10,937 nucleotides of DNA from Lentisphaeria bacterium (GTDB lineage: Bacteria > Verrucomicrobiota > Lentisphaeria > Victivallales > UBA1829), in assembly GCA_017623265.1 (NCBI GenBank), contig JAGAPM010000299.1, positions 1-10,937 on the forward strand. Direction: 5' to 3'. The notes beneath the pieces are model-generated. The model was not told where the DNA came from, ran no database searches, and was given only the letters and a program-made list of their open reading frames with translations. The translations under genes were made by a program, and so were the position numbers. Positions 1-6,883 of this stretch are shown in pieces (within the stretch, counting starts at the first letter, position 1; each line of letters begins with the position of its first letter).

Positions 1-236
1 CCCTGCATCAGGCGAAGGCAGAACTGGAGACCAGCCAGATCGATCCGGAAACCGCCCGGCTGCTGGTGAAAGAATCCATCTCTGCCGCCGGCGGGATCGT
101 GGATTATGTGGAAGTGCTGGATGCAGAAACCATGCTGCCCCGGGAATCTCCGGCGGTCAAGCACATTACGATCGCTGTTGCGGCAGTCTTCGGCAAGACC
201 CGGTTGATCGATAATATCCAGATCAAAATGCGGTGA
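1..236 (+). CDS. panC: Pantothenate synthetase, C-terminal part (5' end outside window)
   Basis: Reading from base 3, 77 codons run to a TGA at 234-236. The segment contains VDYVEVLDAE and GKTRLIDN, which are the conserved C-terminal signatures of pantothenate synthetase. This enzyme is the cytoplasmic ATP-dependent ligase that joins pantoate and beta-alanine in coenzyme A biosynthesis. Only the C-terminal dimerisation/lid domain is visible; the Rossmann-fold catalytic domain with its HIGH-type motif lies upstream of the window. The frame is intact and ends where the family normally ends, a few residues after RLIDN. The stop codon overlaps the ribosome binding site of the next gene, so the two genes are almost certainly co-transcribed. 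The identity is firm because the motifs are diagnostic. Confidence 0.93.
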   Translation, partial: LHQAKAELETSQIDPETARLLVKESISAAGGIVDYVEVLDAETMLPRESPAVKHITIAVAAVFGKTRLIDNIQIKMR

Positions 237-240
237 GGTG
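235..240 (+). promoter_or_regulatory. Ribosome binding site of the lactonase gene, overlapping the panC stop
   Basis: GAGGTG lies 5 bases before the ATG at 246 and shares bases with the TGA of panC at 234-236. This layout suggests that ribosomes finishing panC help start lactonase translation. Confidence 0.7.
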
Positions 241-245
241 ACAAC

Positions 246-1289
246 ATGGCAGGCAATCTTTTTTACAGCTGTGGCTGTGCCGGAGAAGGCGGCGGGATCT
301 TCCTCTGCCGGGAGACGGAAACGGTCGGCAAGCTCGAAACGCTGGCTCTCGCTCCGCTCCCCGGTGCGAACTATCATTGTTTCTACGGAAAGTTTCTTTA
401 CTCCACGTGGAATATTGCAGGGAAGGGCGGCGGTGCTGCCGCGTTCCGGATCAATGAGGATAACACGCTGACGGAACTGAACCGGATGGAATCCTGCGGC
501 GTGGCAACCTGCCATGTAACCACATCGCCCGACGGTGCATACCTTTATGCCGCCAATTACCTGACCGGGACTTTTGCCGAGTTCAGACTGGCGGAGGATG
601 GCTCCATCGCAGAACGGACGCTGGTCGCCGATCATAACAGCTACTCTGTCGGACCCCGGACGGACCGTCAGGAGTGCGCCCATACTCACTGCACCCGTTT
701 CACCCCGGATGGCAAATGGCTGTGCGTGGTAGATTTGGGCGTGGATCGGGTGTTCCTCTATCCCTATCAGACGGGGAAGGGGATTGATGTTGACGGCGTG
801 CAGATCTTTGTGAGCGATCCCGGCGACGGTCCGAGACATATTATTTTCGATGCCGCCGGAACCACAGCGTATATTGTAAACGAACTGGGCAACAGCGTTA
901 CCTGCTGTTCGTACAGCGACGGCAAACTGGCAGCGCTGGGCAAGTACACAAGTCTGCCGGAAAACTGTACCGCCACCACCAAGGCGGCGGCGATCCGGTT
1001 CTCGCCGGATGAACGATTCCTCTTTGCGTCCAATCGGGGCTACGATTCCATCGCCTGTTACCGGATCGTGAAGCCCGGCGTGCTGGAGTTGTATGACATC
1101 GTGGACGCCCATGGCGACAGCCCGAGAGACATCAATTTCCTCCCGTCCGGAACACAGTTTGCTGTCTCCAACGAGTTTTCAGACAAAATCTGCCTGTTCT
1201 CCTACGATCAGGAAAACGGAAAACTCTCCTATCTGGAAGGATGCGACATCACAGATGAACCCCGTCCCCTCTGTATCGAATGGCAGTGA
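246..1289 (+). CDS. Lactonase-family seven-bladed beta-propeller protein (6-phosphogluconolactonase-like)
   Basis: This 347-residue protein belongs to the YbhE/COG2706 lactonase family, whose characterised members hydrolyse 6-phosphogluconolactone or related sugar lactones. Family blade motifs are visible in order: TSPDGAYLYAANY near residue 93, HTHCTRFTPDGK near 146, VVDLGVDRVFLY near 161, GPRHIIF at 195, VNELGNSV at 211, SNRGYDSIACYRI at 262, and PRDINFLPSG at 293. Length matches the family. There is no signal peptide and the protein has many cysteines, so it should be cytoplasmic. The ATG at 246 is preceded by GAGGTG at 235-240, which overlaps the panC stop and sets the start. The gap to panC is 9 bases, indicating one operon, although no metabolic link to pantothenate is obvious. 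The exact substrate is not certain; some family members are lactonases of other sugar acids or uncharacterised. Confidence 0.88.
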   Translation: MAGNLFYSCGCAGEGGGIFLCRETETVGKLETLALAPLPGANYHCFYGKFLYSTWNIAGKGGGAAAFRINEDNTLTELNRMESCGVATCHVTTSPDGAYLYAANYLTGTFAEFRLAEDGSIAERTLVADHNSYSVGPRTDRQECAHTHCTRFTPDGKWLCVVDLGVDRVFLYPYQTGKGIDVDGVQIFVSDPGDGPRHIIFDAAGTTAYIVNELGNSVTCCSYSDGKLAALGKYTSLPENCTATTKAAAIRFSPDERFLFASNRGYDSIACYRIVKPGVLELYDIVDAHGDSPRDINFLPSGTQFAVSNEFSDKICLFSYDQENGKLSYLEGCDITDEPRPLCIEWQ

Positions 1290-1322
1290 CGGGATGATCC
1301 GCGCCCGGAAGGGCGGCGGTCC

Positions 1323-1371
1323 GCCGGAGCAGGCGGTGCGCAAAGCGCACCGATGCTCCGGCTCTTTTTTT
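1323..1371 (+). terminator. Rho-independent terminator of the panC-lactonase unit
   Basis: Two stacked stems form one hairpin. The outer stem pairs GCCGGAGC (1323-1330) with GCTCCGGC (1355-1362). The inner stem pairs CGGTGCGC (1334-1341) with GCGCACCG (1345-1352) around an AAA loop. Seven T residues follow at 1365-1371. It begins 34 bases after the lactonase stop, and no plus-strand gene follows before the fucosidase. Confidence 0.88.
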
Positions 1372-1419
1372 GCGCAGATGAGGGCTTTGGCAGTTTGTGC
1401 GAACGCTTTTTTCCTGCGC

Positions 1420-1454
1420 AAAAAAATGCCCCGGTCAGCTTCGGCTGACCGGGG
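1420..1454 (-). terminator. Rho-independent terminator of the fucosidase gene
   Basis: A perfect 11-bp stem pairs CCCCGGTCAGC (1429-1439) with GCTGACCGGGG (1444-1454). The loop reads TTCG on plus and CGAA on minus. Read on the minus strand, the stem is followed by CA and seven T residues (1426-1420), so it ends transcription coming from the fucosidase, whose stop is at 1506. It has no T-run on the plus strand, so it is directional. Confidence 0.87.
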
Positions 1455-1505
1455 TGGGACCGCCGCCCTTTCCGGGCGCTGCGGTATCTTTGTCTTTTCA
1501 GCTGA

Positions 1506-2831
1506 TTACTTCAGCATCACTTCGATGACCGGCACGATCATATTTTCCGGCTTGTTGACCGGAAGATAGATGGAGATGGAGTCATCTTTGTGTGTGATCT
1601 TACCGCCGCAGACGGGCACTTCGGAGGAGGAGTAAGCCAGTTCGCTGCCGTCGTGGAGCAGCTGCATGAATGCCACTTTATCCTTCAGACTCTTTACGTG
1701 GAGCATACGGTATGGCCAGCTGTAGATATGGATATACAACCGGTTTGTTTCTTTATTATAGGTCAGGCGATAACCTTCGCCTTCCTGAAATTCTGCCGGA
1801 GCCTGACCGCAGCCGTAGATGGAGCGGGAGTTGTAGCGCATCCAGTTGGCGTAAGCGCTGAGGCGGTCCATTGCCCGGTAGTCCAGATAGCCTCTGGAGG
1901 TGGGACCCACGTTCATGAGCAGGTTGCCGTCCCGAGACACGTGGTCGATGAGCATTTTGATGCACTGTTCATCGGACTTCCATGTCATTTCGTCTCTGTG
2001 ATAGCCCCAGGAGCCGGAGAAGGTCTGACATCCTTCCCACGCTCCGATGGAGTTGTCGCCCCGGTTGTCTTCCAACACGTTGCCGGTGGGGGTGTACTGT
2101 TCCGGAGTCAGAATGTCGCCGCTGCCGGGCAGGTCCAGACGGTTGTCCACGATGATGTGGGGCTGGAGGCTGCGGACAGTCTTGATGATCCGTTCGCTGT
2201 CCCAATCCTTGTGACCTTTTCCACCGCCTTCGCGTCCGTCGGGGAATTTGTTTTCGGGATAGGAGAAGTCGAACCACATCACATCGATCTTGCCGTAGTT
2301 GGTGAGCAGTTCGGTGATCTGATTGATCATGTAGTCCTGATACCGCTTCATATCTCTGCCTTCGTTGAGTTTATCAACGACTTCTTTCGGCTCGCACTTG
2401 CGGGGATGGAAGCAGTCCACCGTGAAATCCGGATGATTCCAGTCGATGAGAGAATAATAGAAGCCGATCCGGATCCCTTCTGCGCGGAAGGCATCAACCA
2501 CTTCCCGGAGCATGTCCCGTCCGAAGGGGGTATTGGTGATCTTGAAGTCGGTGTACTTGGTATCCCACATGCAGAAGCCTTCATGATGTTTCGTGGTGAA
2601 GACCACATATTTCATACCGGCTTCGCGGGCAGCTTTTGCCCAGACTTGCGGTTCAAAAAGATCGGGTTTGAAATACTTGAAGAAGACATGGTAATCTTCA
2701 TCTTTGTATTGTTCGATGCTCCGGATCCATTCATGCCGTGCGGGCATGGAGTAGAGACCGTAGTGGATAAACATACCGAACCGGTCGTGCTTGAACCAGC
2801 TCAGATCGCCGTGTCCGTAATTTTCGCTCAT
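1506..2831 (-). CDS. Alpha-L-fucosidase, glycoside hydrolase family 29
   Basis: The 441-residue protein is a GH29 retaining fucosidase that removes terminal L-fucose from glycans. Family signatures run in order: FIHYG at residues 21-25, KHHEGF at 81-86, IGFYYSLIDW at 122-131, VMWFDF at 184-189, AWEGCQTFSGSWGY at 264-277, and LLMNVGP at 304-310. D188 in the WFD motif is the expected nucleophile, and H23 and H82-H83 are expected to contact fucose. A shorter beta-rich C-terminal part follows from about residue 345. The ATG at 2831 is preceded by AAGGAG (2844-2839) with 7-base spacing. The frame stays open upstream to 3020, but that extension crosses the promoter region and lacks a ribosome site, so I rejected it. 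There is no signal peptide, implying a cytoplasmic enzyme acting on imported fucosides. It is divergent from the AraC-type gene, its likely regulator. Confidence 0.93.
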   Translation of the reverse strand: MSENYGHGDLSWFKHDRFGMFIHYGLYSMPARHEWIRSIEQYKDEDYHVFFKYFKPDLFEPQVWAKAAREAGMKYVVFTTKHHEGFCMWDTKYTDFKITNTPFGRDMLREVVDAFRAEGIRIGFYYSLIDWNHPDFTVDCFHPRKCEPKEVVDKLNEGRDMKRYQDYMINQITELLTNYGKIDVMWFDFSYPENKFPDGREGGGKGHKDWDSERIIKTVRSLQPHIIVDNRLDLPGSGDILTPEQYTPTGNVLEDNRGDNSIGAWEGCQTFSGSWGYHRDEMTWKSDEQCIKMLIDHVSRDGNLLMNVGPTSRGYLDYRAMDRLSAYANWMRYNSRSIYGCGQAPAEFQEGEGYRLTYNKETNRLYIHIYSWPYRMLHVKSLKDKVAFMQLLHDGSELAYSSSEVPVCGGKITHKDDSISIYLPVNKPENMIVPVIEVMLK

Positions 2832-2874
2832 CTTTCTTCTCCTTGAATTTGATTTCTGATTACAGGGCGTGTAT

Positions 2875-2902
2875 TTTATACTATATGCACATAATTTTTC
2901 AA
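2875..2902 (-). promoter_or_regulatory. Candidate sigma70-type promoter of the fucosidase gene
   Basis: On the minus strand TTGAAA (2902-2897) and TATAAA (2880-2875) are separated by 16 bases. Transcription would begin near 2868, leaving a leader of about 36 bases with the ribosome site at 2844-2839. The match is good but based on consensus alone. Confidence 0.5.
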
Positions 2903-2919
2903 ATGCAAATAAAAAATCT

Positions 2920-3720
2920 ATGAAGATTATGGAAATGAATATGAAGAATATCACAGAATACCCCACATTGAAGCTGGATGCCTTCTGGATTGCACGGCTG
3001 ATGCCGGAATATTGGAACAATTATATTCTCTCCGGGAATTTCTGGCGTCTCTACCGGAACAGCAGTACCGGGGCAGGGCTCTGGGTGGATGGAAAAAAAG
3101 TCGCCATCGAGCCGGATAAATTTTATGTAATCCCGCCGGAGTGTGGTCTGCGTACCTGGTGCGAGCAGGAGACCGATCAGTTTTATGTGCATTTTGAGGC
3201 GGTCCACCTCCGTGGCGGCGAACATTTCCGTTACCGTTGTATTGAACTGGAGGATGGCGATCTTGCCCTTGCCGATGAGATCATGGCGGAGATGCGGGAG
3301 AGGGGGGCTTCCGGTCAGTTCCTGGCGCTCAAGATCATTGCGCTTGTTTCGAAAGCCATGACGAAACTTCAGGAAGGGGATCTTCTGACTGTTCCCGGCG
3401 ACCGGATCATGGATGAGATCTGTGCAAGGCTCAAGAGCGATCCGGGGAATGAGTGGTCTCTCGGCGATCTTGCCGCCCGTGCAGGGATGTCCACCAATCT
3501 TTTTTTGCGGAAGTTCAAGGAGATCACCGGCACATCGCCTTACAAATATATATTGAGTCTGCGTTATGCGCAGGCAGCACAACTGCTTGCCCATTCGGTT
3601 GTCAGTATCGACCAGATCTGCGAGCGCTGCGGGTTCCACGACCGTTTTCACTTCTCCCGTGAATTCAAAAAAGTCTATGGCGTCCCGCCGGGAACTTACC
3701 GGGATATGCACCGCCGCTGA
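2920..3720 (+). CDS. AraC/XylS-family transcriptional regulator
   Basis: The protein is about 266 residues and has the usual AraC layout: an N-terminal sensing domain of cupin-like beta strands (roughly residues 10-115) and a C-terminal DNA-binding domain (roughly 163-266). The first helix-turn-helix is LGDLAARAGMSTNLFLRKFK near 181, and the second spans IDQICERCGFHDRFHFSREFKK near 230. The closing GVPPGTYR motif is typical. Four in-frame ATGs lie at 2920, 2929, 2935 and 2941, and a GTG at 2869. I give the most upstream ATG, but weak GAAG and GGA sites favour 2935 or 2941. The gene faces away from the fucosidase, and the shared control region is short, so regulation of the fucosidase is likely. 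Control of the downstream sialidase-like gene is also possible. The ligand is unknown; a sugar from host glycans is an inference. Confidence 0.9.
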   Translation: MKIMEMNMKNITEYPTLKLDAFWIARLMPEYWNNYILSGNFWRLYRNSSTGAGLWVDGKKVAIEPDKFYVIPPECGLRTWCEQETDQFYVHFEAVHLRGGEHFRYRCIELEDGDLALADEIMAEMRERGASGQFLALKIIALVSKAMTKLQEGDLLTVPGDRIMDEICARLKSDPGNEWSLGDLAARAGMSTNLFLRKFKEITGTSPYKYILSLRYAQAAQLLAHSVVSIDQICERCGFHDRFHFSREFKKVYGVPPGTYRDMHRR

Positions 3721-3747
3721 AAGAACCGTTTTTTTCTCCGTTCCGGC

Positions 3748-3776
3748 TTGCTTTTTTGTGGTTGATACCCTATATT
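3748..3776 (+). promoter_or_regulatory. Candidate promoter of the sialidase-like gene
   Basis: TTGCTT (3748-3753) and TATATT (3771-3776) are separated by 17 bases, giving a start near 3783 and a leader of about 38 bases. The -35 box is a weak match. I see no convincing terminator between the AraC-type gene and this site, so read-through is also possible. Confidence 0.4.
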
Positions 3777-3820
3777 GTTCTACTGCAAAACTCAATCTTT
3801 TATTCGTATGGAGAAAAATT

Positions 3821-4867
3821 ATGTTTCAGCGTTATACGATCAGTAATCACCCGGACTACTACGAAGCGTGGCCGGATGTGGCACTCTGCCCGGACAACAA
3901 CCGCATGGTCTGCGTGTATATCGAAAAAACACACCACGCAGTCGGCACCCACAGCATCGTTGTCTGTTCCATCTCGGACGACCGGGGAAAGACCTGGTCC
4001 CGCTCGTACATTACGCCGCCTTCCGACGGCAAGGGATTCTGGTACGATTCCCCCCGCATCACCCTGTTGAAAAATGGTACGCTTGCCGCTGTGATCCCCA
4101 CGAAAGCCGCACAGGATGAAGGCGTCAGCGAGTGCATGAAAGCGGAACTCTGGACCTCGGCGGACAACGGCGAAACATGGCGTTATGCCGGACCGCTCCC
4201 CGGCAGCAGCATTGCGCCGGATAAACTGCGCGAATTGAAGAACGGTCGCCTCATCTATTCCTCCCATTACCGGGTCAACGATGAGCTGGGACAGTTTCTC
4301 TGTTACTCCGATGACGGCGGCAAGACATGGTCGGAAGAAGTCACCGTTGCCCGGAAAAAGGGCTATCAGTTCTGCGAAGGATGTATCGTGGAATTGGAAA
4401 ACGATACCCTCGTCTGCCTGCTTCGGGAAAACAGTCACCTCGGACTGCCCTGTATGAAGACGATCTCCCGGGACAACGGCGAAACGTGGGGACCGGTAAC
4501 GGAATTCCCGCTGCCGGGGTGTCACCGCCCCATTGGCGGGATCCTGCAGGATGGCTCGGTGCTGATCACATTCCGGCTCTGTCAGGGCGGGAACGGATGG
4601 CTTGGCTGGTGGACGCAGAACTTTATGGGGGCGTTTACCAATGTGGAATCCCTCCTCGGGGAAGGGTACCGGGATTGCCAGACAAAGATCTTTCCGCTGG
4701 ACTATGACCGTTCCCCCTTTTCGGACTGCGGCTACTCCGGCTGGGTGCAGTTCCCCGACGGCATGATCTATGTAGTCAATTACATTGTGGACGATGCCTA
4801 CGACAAGGGGCAGATCCGCGGTTATGCGTTTGAACCGGGCGATTTTCTGCTCCCGGAACGGAAATGA
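3821..4867 (+). CDS. Sialidase-like (BNR/Asp-box) beta-propeller protein
   Basis: The 348-residue protein carries four complete Asp boxes (S-x-D-x-G-x-T-W): SDDRGKTW at 52-59, SADNGETW at 113-120, SDDGGKTW at 163-170, and SRDNGETW at 216-223. They are spaced as in the six-bladed propeller of exo-sialidases (GH33-like). Candidate arginines for a carboxylate-binding triad are R79, R236 and R252, but I cannot align the catalytic Asp, Glu and Tyr with confidence. The ATG at 3821 has GGAG at 3810-3813 with 7-base spacing. The reading frame is open further upstream into the AraC gene, but that part has no ribosome site and overlaps a real gene. No signal peptide is present, so it is probably cytoplasmic. 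It may be a true sialidase or a related glycosidase of the same fold; the precise activity is unproven. Confidence 0.82.
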   Translation: MFQRYTISNHPDYYEAWPDVALCPDNNRMVCVYIEKTHHAVGTHSIVVCSISDDRGKTWSRSYITPPSDGKGFWYDSPRITLLKNGTLAAVIPTKAAQDEGVSECMKAELWTSADNGETWRYAGPLPGSSIAPDKLRELKNGRLIYSSHYRVNDELGQFLCYSDDGGKTWSEEVTVARKKGYQFCEGCIVELENDTLVCLLRENSHLGLPCMKTISRDNGETWGPVTEFPLPGCHRPIGGILQDGSVLITFRLCQGGNGWLGWWTQNFMGAFTNVESLLGEGYRDCQTKIFPLDYDRSPFSDCGYSGWVQFPDGMIYVVNYIVDDAYDKGQIRGYAFEPGDFLLPERK

Positions 4868-4871
4868 TATG

Positions 4872-4901
4872 TTTCCGGCAGATAATGTGATATGCCGGAA
4901 A
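4872..4901. repeat. Perfect 9-bp inverted repeat between the sialidase-like and GH123-like genes
   Basis: TTTCCGGCA (4872-4880) pairs with TGCCGGAAA (4893-4901) across a 12-base loop. It sits 4 bases after the upstream stop codon and 10 bases before the next -35 box. Only AATTT follows, with no T-run, so it would be a weak terminator; an operator or activator site is an alternative. Confidence 0.55.
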
Positions 4902-4911
4902 ATTTAACTGC

Positions 4912-4939
4912 TTGACTTTTAAAGAAAATATGCTATCAT
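4912..4939 (+). promoter_or_regulatory. Sigma70-type promoter of the GH123-like gene
   Basis: TTGACT (4912-4917) and TATCAT (4934-4939) are separated by 16 bases; each box differs from consensus at one base. Transcription would start near 4946, about 32 bases before the TTG start codon. This is the best promoter match in the window. Confidence 0.6.
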
Positions 4940-4963
4940 AAGTCAGAGTCCCCATAATTAACA

Positions 4964-4969
4964 GAAAGG
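4964..4969 (+). promoter_or_regulatory. Ribosome binding site supporting the TTG start at 4978
   Basis: GAAAGG lies 8 bases before the TTG at 4978 but 23 bases before the first ATG (4993). The spacing decides in favour of the TTG. Confidence 0.6.
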
Positions 4970-4977
4970 CTTCAGAA

Positions 4978-6870
4978 TTGAAACCAAAAACCATGCTTGC
5001 AGTTGTCTTCTCCTGTTTGGCGTTTTCTCTCGCCGCACAGGTTGAAGTGCCGACCCCGGAGCAGACGAAAGAATGGCTCGGGAAGTATCCGGAGATCTGT
5101 GCGCAGAAACAGGGTGATTTTGCCGCCCATGCCAAACGCGCCAAGACGGAAAAACAGAAAATCAACGTTGTCCGTGTCGGAAGCGATTTCTCCGGCAGCC
5201 CGGCAAACCTTGTTCATTACAGCGTCTCCCCCACCAGTGAAACCCAGTACCTGCCGGACGTCTATCCGTTCGACGGCGAAGCGGGTGTTCCGGTGCGTGT
5301 CGTCATGGCACAGGATGAGTATGAACCCGGCTCCTTCCTGATCTATGCCCTGAAAGATCTGGGTAAAGTCGATTTTATCGTCAGCGACCTGAAGTCTGCG
5401 GATGGCAAAGTGCTTCCCAAAGACAAACTGGACCTGAAGACCATCAAGGTCTGGTATCAGAACGGCAACGGCTGGTACAGCTACTTCCAGGATCCCGGCT
5501 TGAAACTCTGCCCGGAACTCCTGCTCAACGATGAAGACCTGATCAAGGTCGATACGAAAAAAGTCGGCAACTACGCCCGTCTGACCGAAGCGGACGGCAC
5601 CGTGACCTATCGCTGGCTGACCGCTCCCCGCGCCATCGAAAACCGGATCGAAAACGCCGGCGGATACCGTCTGGACGAAACATTCTGCAGCATGAAGCCC
5701 AACTTCACGGATGCCCCTGTCTTCAAGGGTGCCACGCTGAATGAAGGCGAATTCAAGCAGTTCTTCCTGACGGTCCATGCCGATGCCAAGCAGGCTGCCG
5801 GTCTTTACAAGGGCGCGATCGCTCTCAAGACGAAAGACGGCAAAAATGTAGGCTCCATTCCGGTGGAAGTCCGCGTGCTGCCCTTTGTGCTGCCCGAACC
5901 GAAGACCTACTTTGATATTGAAAAAGACTTCCTCGTGTTCTTCTGCGAATACATCGGCTTTGAGCTGATCCGTCAGATCAACGGCAACGATCAGGCGCTG
6001 GCGGAAAAACAGCTGATCTCCCTGCTGAAAAACTTCTACCGTCACGGCGAAGTTACCCCGAACCACCGGGAATCTGACCACCGTCCGGACATCGACAAGG
6101 CTGCCGGTATGAAGACGCAGTTTGCCGGTTGCAGTATGAAGTTGGGGCGTCCGGCGGATATGCGCTACCATGCCCGGACAACGAGTAAGAAAATGCGTGC
6201 CCGCTACGGCAACGACTTCCTGATGTTCGGCAGCTGGGGTGATGAATACGGCCTCTCCACCCTCAAAGGGATCCGTCCTATGGTGGATATCTACAAAAAC
6301 GAAGGCTTCAGATTCATGATCAACAGCCGTCACGGCTACTCCGCCGGCTGCTATCTTGCCGACCTGTTCTGGCCCCCGGTCAATCCGGATTCCAGTACAT
6401 CCAATGCTGCGGAAAAACTGAACTTCCTCGGCGGCGATTCCTATTTCGGCTGGTATGCCTGTCAGCATGTGGGCGTTGAAAACCCGGCATTCATCCGCCG
6501 TCAGTACGGTCTGGGTGCTTATCGCGGCGGTTTCAGCTGCCACTTCAACTACGCACACCACCTGAACGGTTACAATGACGTTCGCGGATCCACATACAAA
6601 TCCATGAACTTTGTGTACGGTCACGGCGATGGCGTGCTGGATACCCTCGCATGGGAAGCCTTCCGCGAAGGGATGGATGACATCCGTTACGCCACGAAGC
6701 TCCAGCAGCTTGCCCGCCCCCTCATCGGCAGCAAGAGCTATCCTGCCCATGCCGCTGCCAAGAAGGCTCTCAAGCTCCTGGCGGAAATGGATTCCGACTC
6801 GTTCGATCTCGCGACTGCACGTCTGGAGATGATCAACCACATCATGATCCTCATGGAATACAGCAAATAA
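4978..6870 (+). CDS. Secreted GH123/DUF4091-like glycoside hydrolase
   Basis: The 630-residue product begins with a signal peptide (lysines at 2 and 4, hydrophobic core about 6-18, likely cleavage after AA at 19-20). A beta-rich N-terminal region (about 80-300) ends in the linker LPFVLPEPK, as in GH123/DUF4091 proteins. The presumed TIM-barrel follows. It contains GSWGDEYG at 418-425, whose D422-E423 pair matches the adjacent Asp-Glu catalytic pair of GH123 beta-N-acetylgalactosaminidases. WEAFREGMDDIRYATKL at 559-575 is the typical DUF4091 closing motif. I chose TTG at 4978 because GAAAGG (4964-4969) lies 8 bases before it; the ATG at 4993 is too far away and would lose the basic n-region. 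The next gene follows 13 bases later, so the two form an operon. Hydrolysis of GalNAc-containing glycans in the envelope is a family-based inference; the family is divergent. Confidence 0.78.
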   Translation: MKPKTMLAVVFSCLAFSLAAQVEVPTPEQTKEWLGKYPEICAQKQGDFAAHAKRAKTEKQKINVVRVGSDFSGSPANLVHYSVSPTSETQYLPDVYPFDGEAGVPVRVVMAQDEYEPGSFLIYALKDLGKVDFIVSDLKSADGKVLPKDKLDLKTIKVWYQNGNGWYSYFQDPGLKLCPELLLNDEDLIKVDTKKVGNYARLTEADGTVTYRWLTAPRAIENRIENAGGYRLDETFCSMKPNFTDAPVFKGATLNEGEFKQFFLTVHADAKQAAGLYKGAIALKTKDGKNVGSIPVEVRVLPFVLPEPKTYFDIEKDFLVFFCEYIGFELIRQINGNDQALAEKQLISLLKNFYRHGEVTPNHRESDHRPDIDKAAGMKTQFAGCSMKLGRPADMRYHARTTSKKMRARYGNDFLMFGSWGDEYGLSTLKGIRPMVDIYKNEGFRFMINSRHGYSAGCYLADLFWPPVNPDSSTSNAAEKLNFLGGDSYFGWYACQHVGVENPAFIRRQYGLGAYRGGFSCHFNYAHHLNGYNDVRGSTYKSMNFVYGHGDGVLDTLAWEAFREGMDDIRYATKLQQLARPLIGSKSYPAHAAAKKALKLLAEMDSDSFDLATARLEMINHIMILMEYSK

Positions 6871-6883
6871 GGAACTGCGAAAT

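Larger units (their letters stand above)
1301..1479. repeat. Inverted pair of similar terminator modules (large nested palindrome)
   Basis: The 22 bases at 1301-1322 are the reverse complement of the 23 bases at 1457-1479, apart from one extra base. Inside them, TTTTTTTGCGCAG at 1365-1377 is the reverse complement of 1414-1426. Each half therefore has the order conserved arm, unrelated GC-rich hairpin, conserved T7-GCGCAG. The arm itself can fold as CGCCC-GGAA-GGGCG (1302-1315). Only the central hairpin stems differ between the halves. All pairing was read directly; any origin as a dispersed repeat is untested. Confidence 0.8.

Noticed and set aside
238..471. 77-codon frame starting just before the lactonase gene
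   Set aside because: It is a shadow in another frame of the lactonase gene, with a Ser/Arg-rich composition and no motif.
1093..1569. 158-codon plus-strand frame running through the terminator region
   Set aside because: It is out of frame with the lactonase gene, passes through two strong hairpins and has no ribosome site.
1590..2846. 418-codon open frame on the plus strand opposite the fucosidase
   Set aside because: It is an antisense shadow of a clear GH29 gene and shows no family motif.
2832..3020. Upstream extension of the fucosidase frame with a hydrophobic, membrane-like stretch
   Set aside because: It runs across the promoter region and into the AraC-type gene, has no ribosome site, and the start at 2831 has an excellent AAGGAG. 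The hydrophobic residues come from AT-rich non-coding DNA.
3346..3367. GTTTCG and CGAAAC pair resembling the palindrome at 9421
   Set aside because: It lies inside the AraC-type coding region with a 10-base gap instead of 3, so it is probably chance.
3566..3820. N-terminal extension of the sialidase-like frame
   Set aside because: It overlaps the AraC-type gene in another frame and lacks a ribosome site; GGAG at 3810 supports the ATG at 3821.
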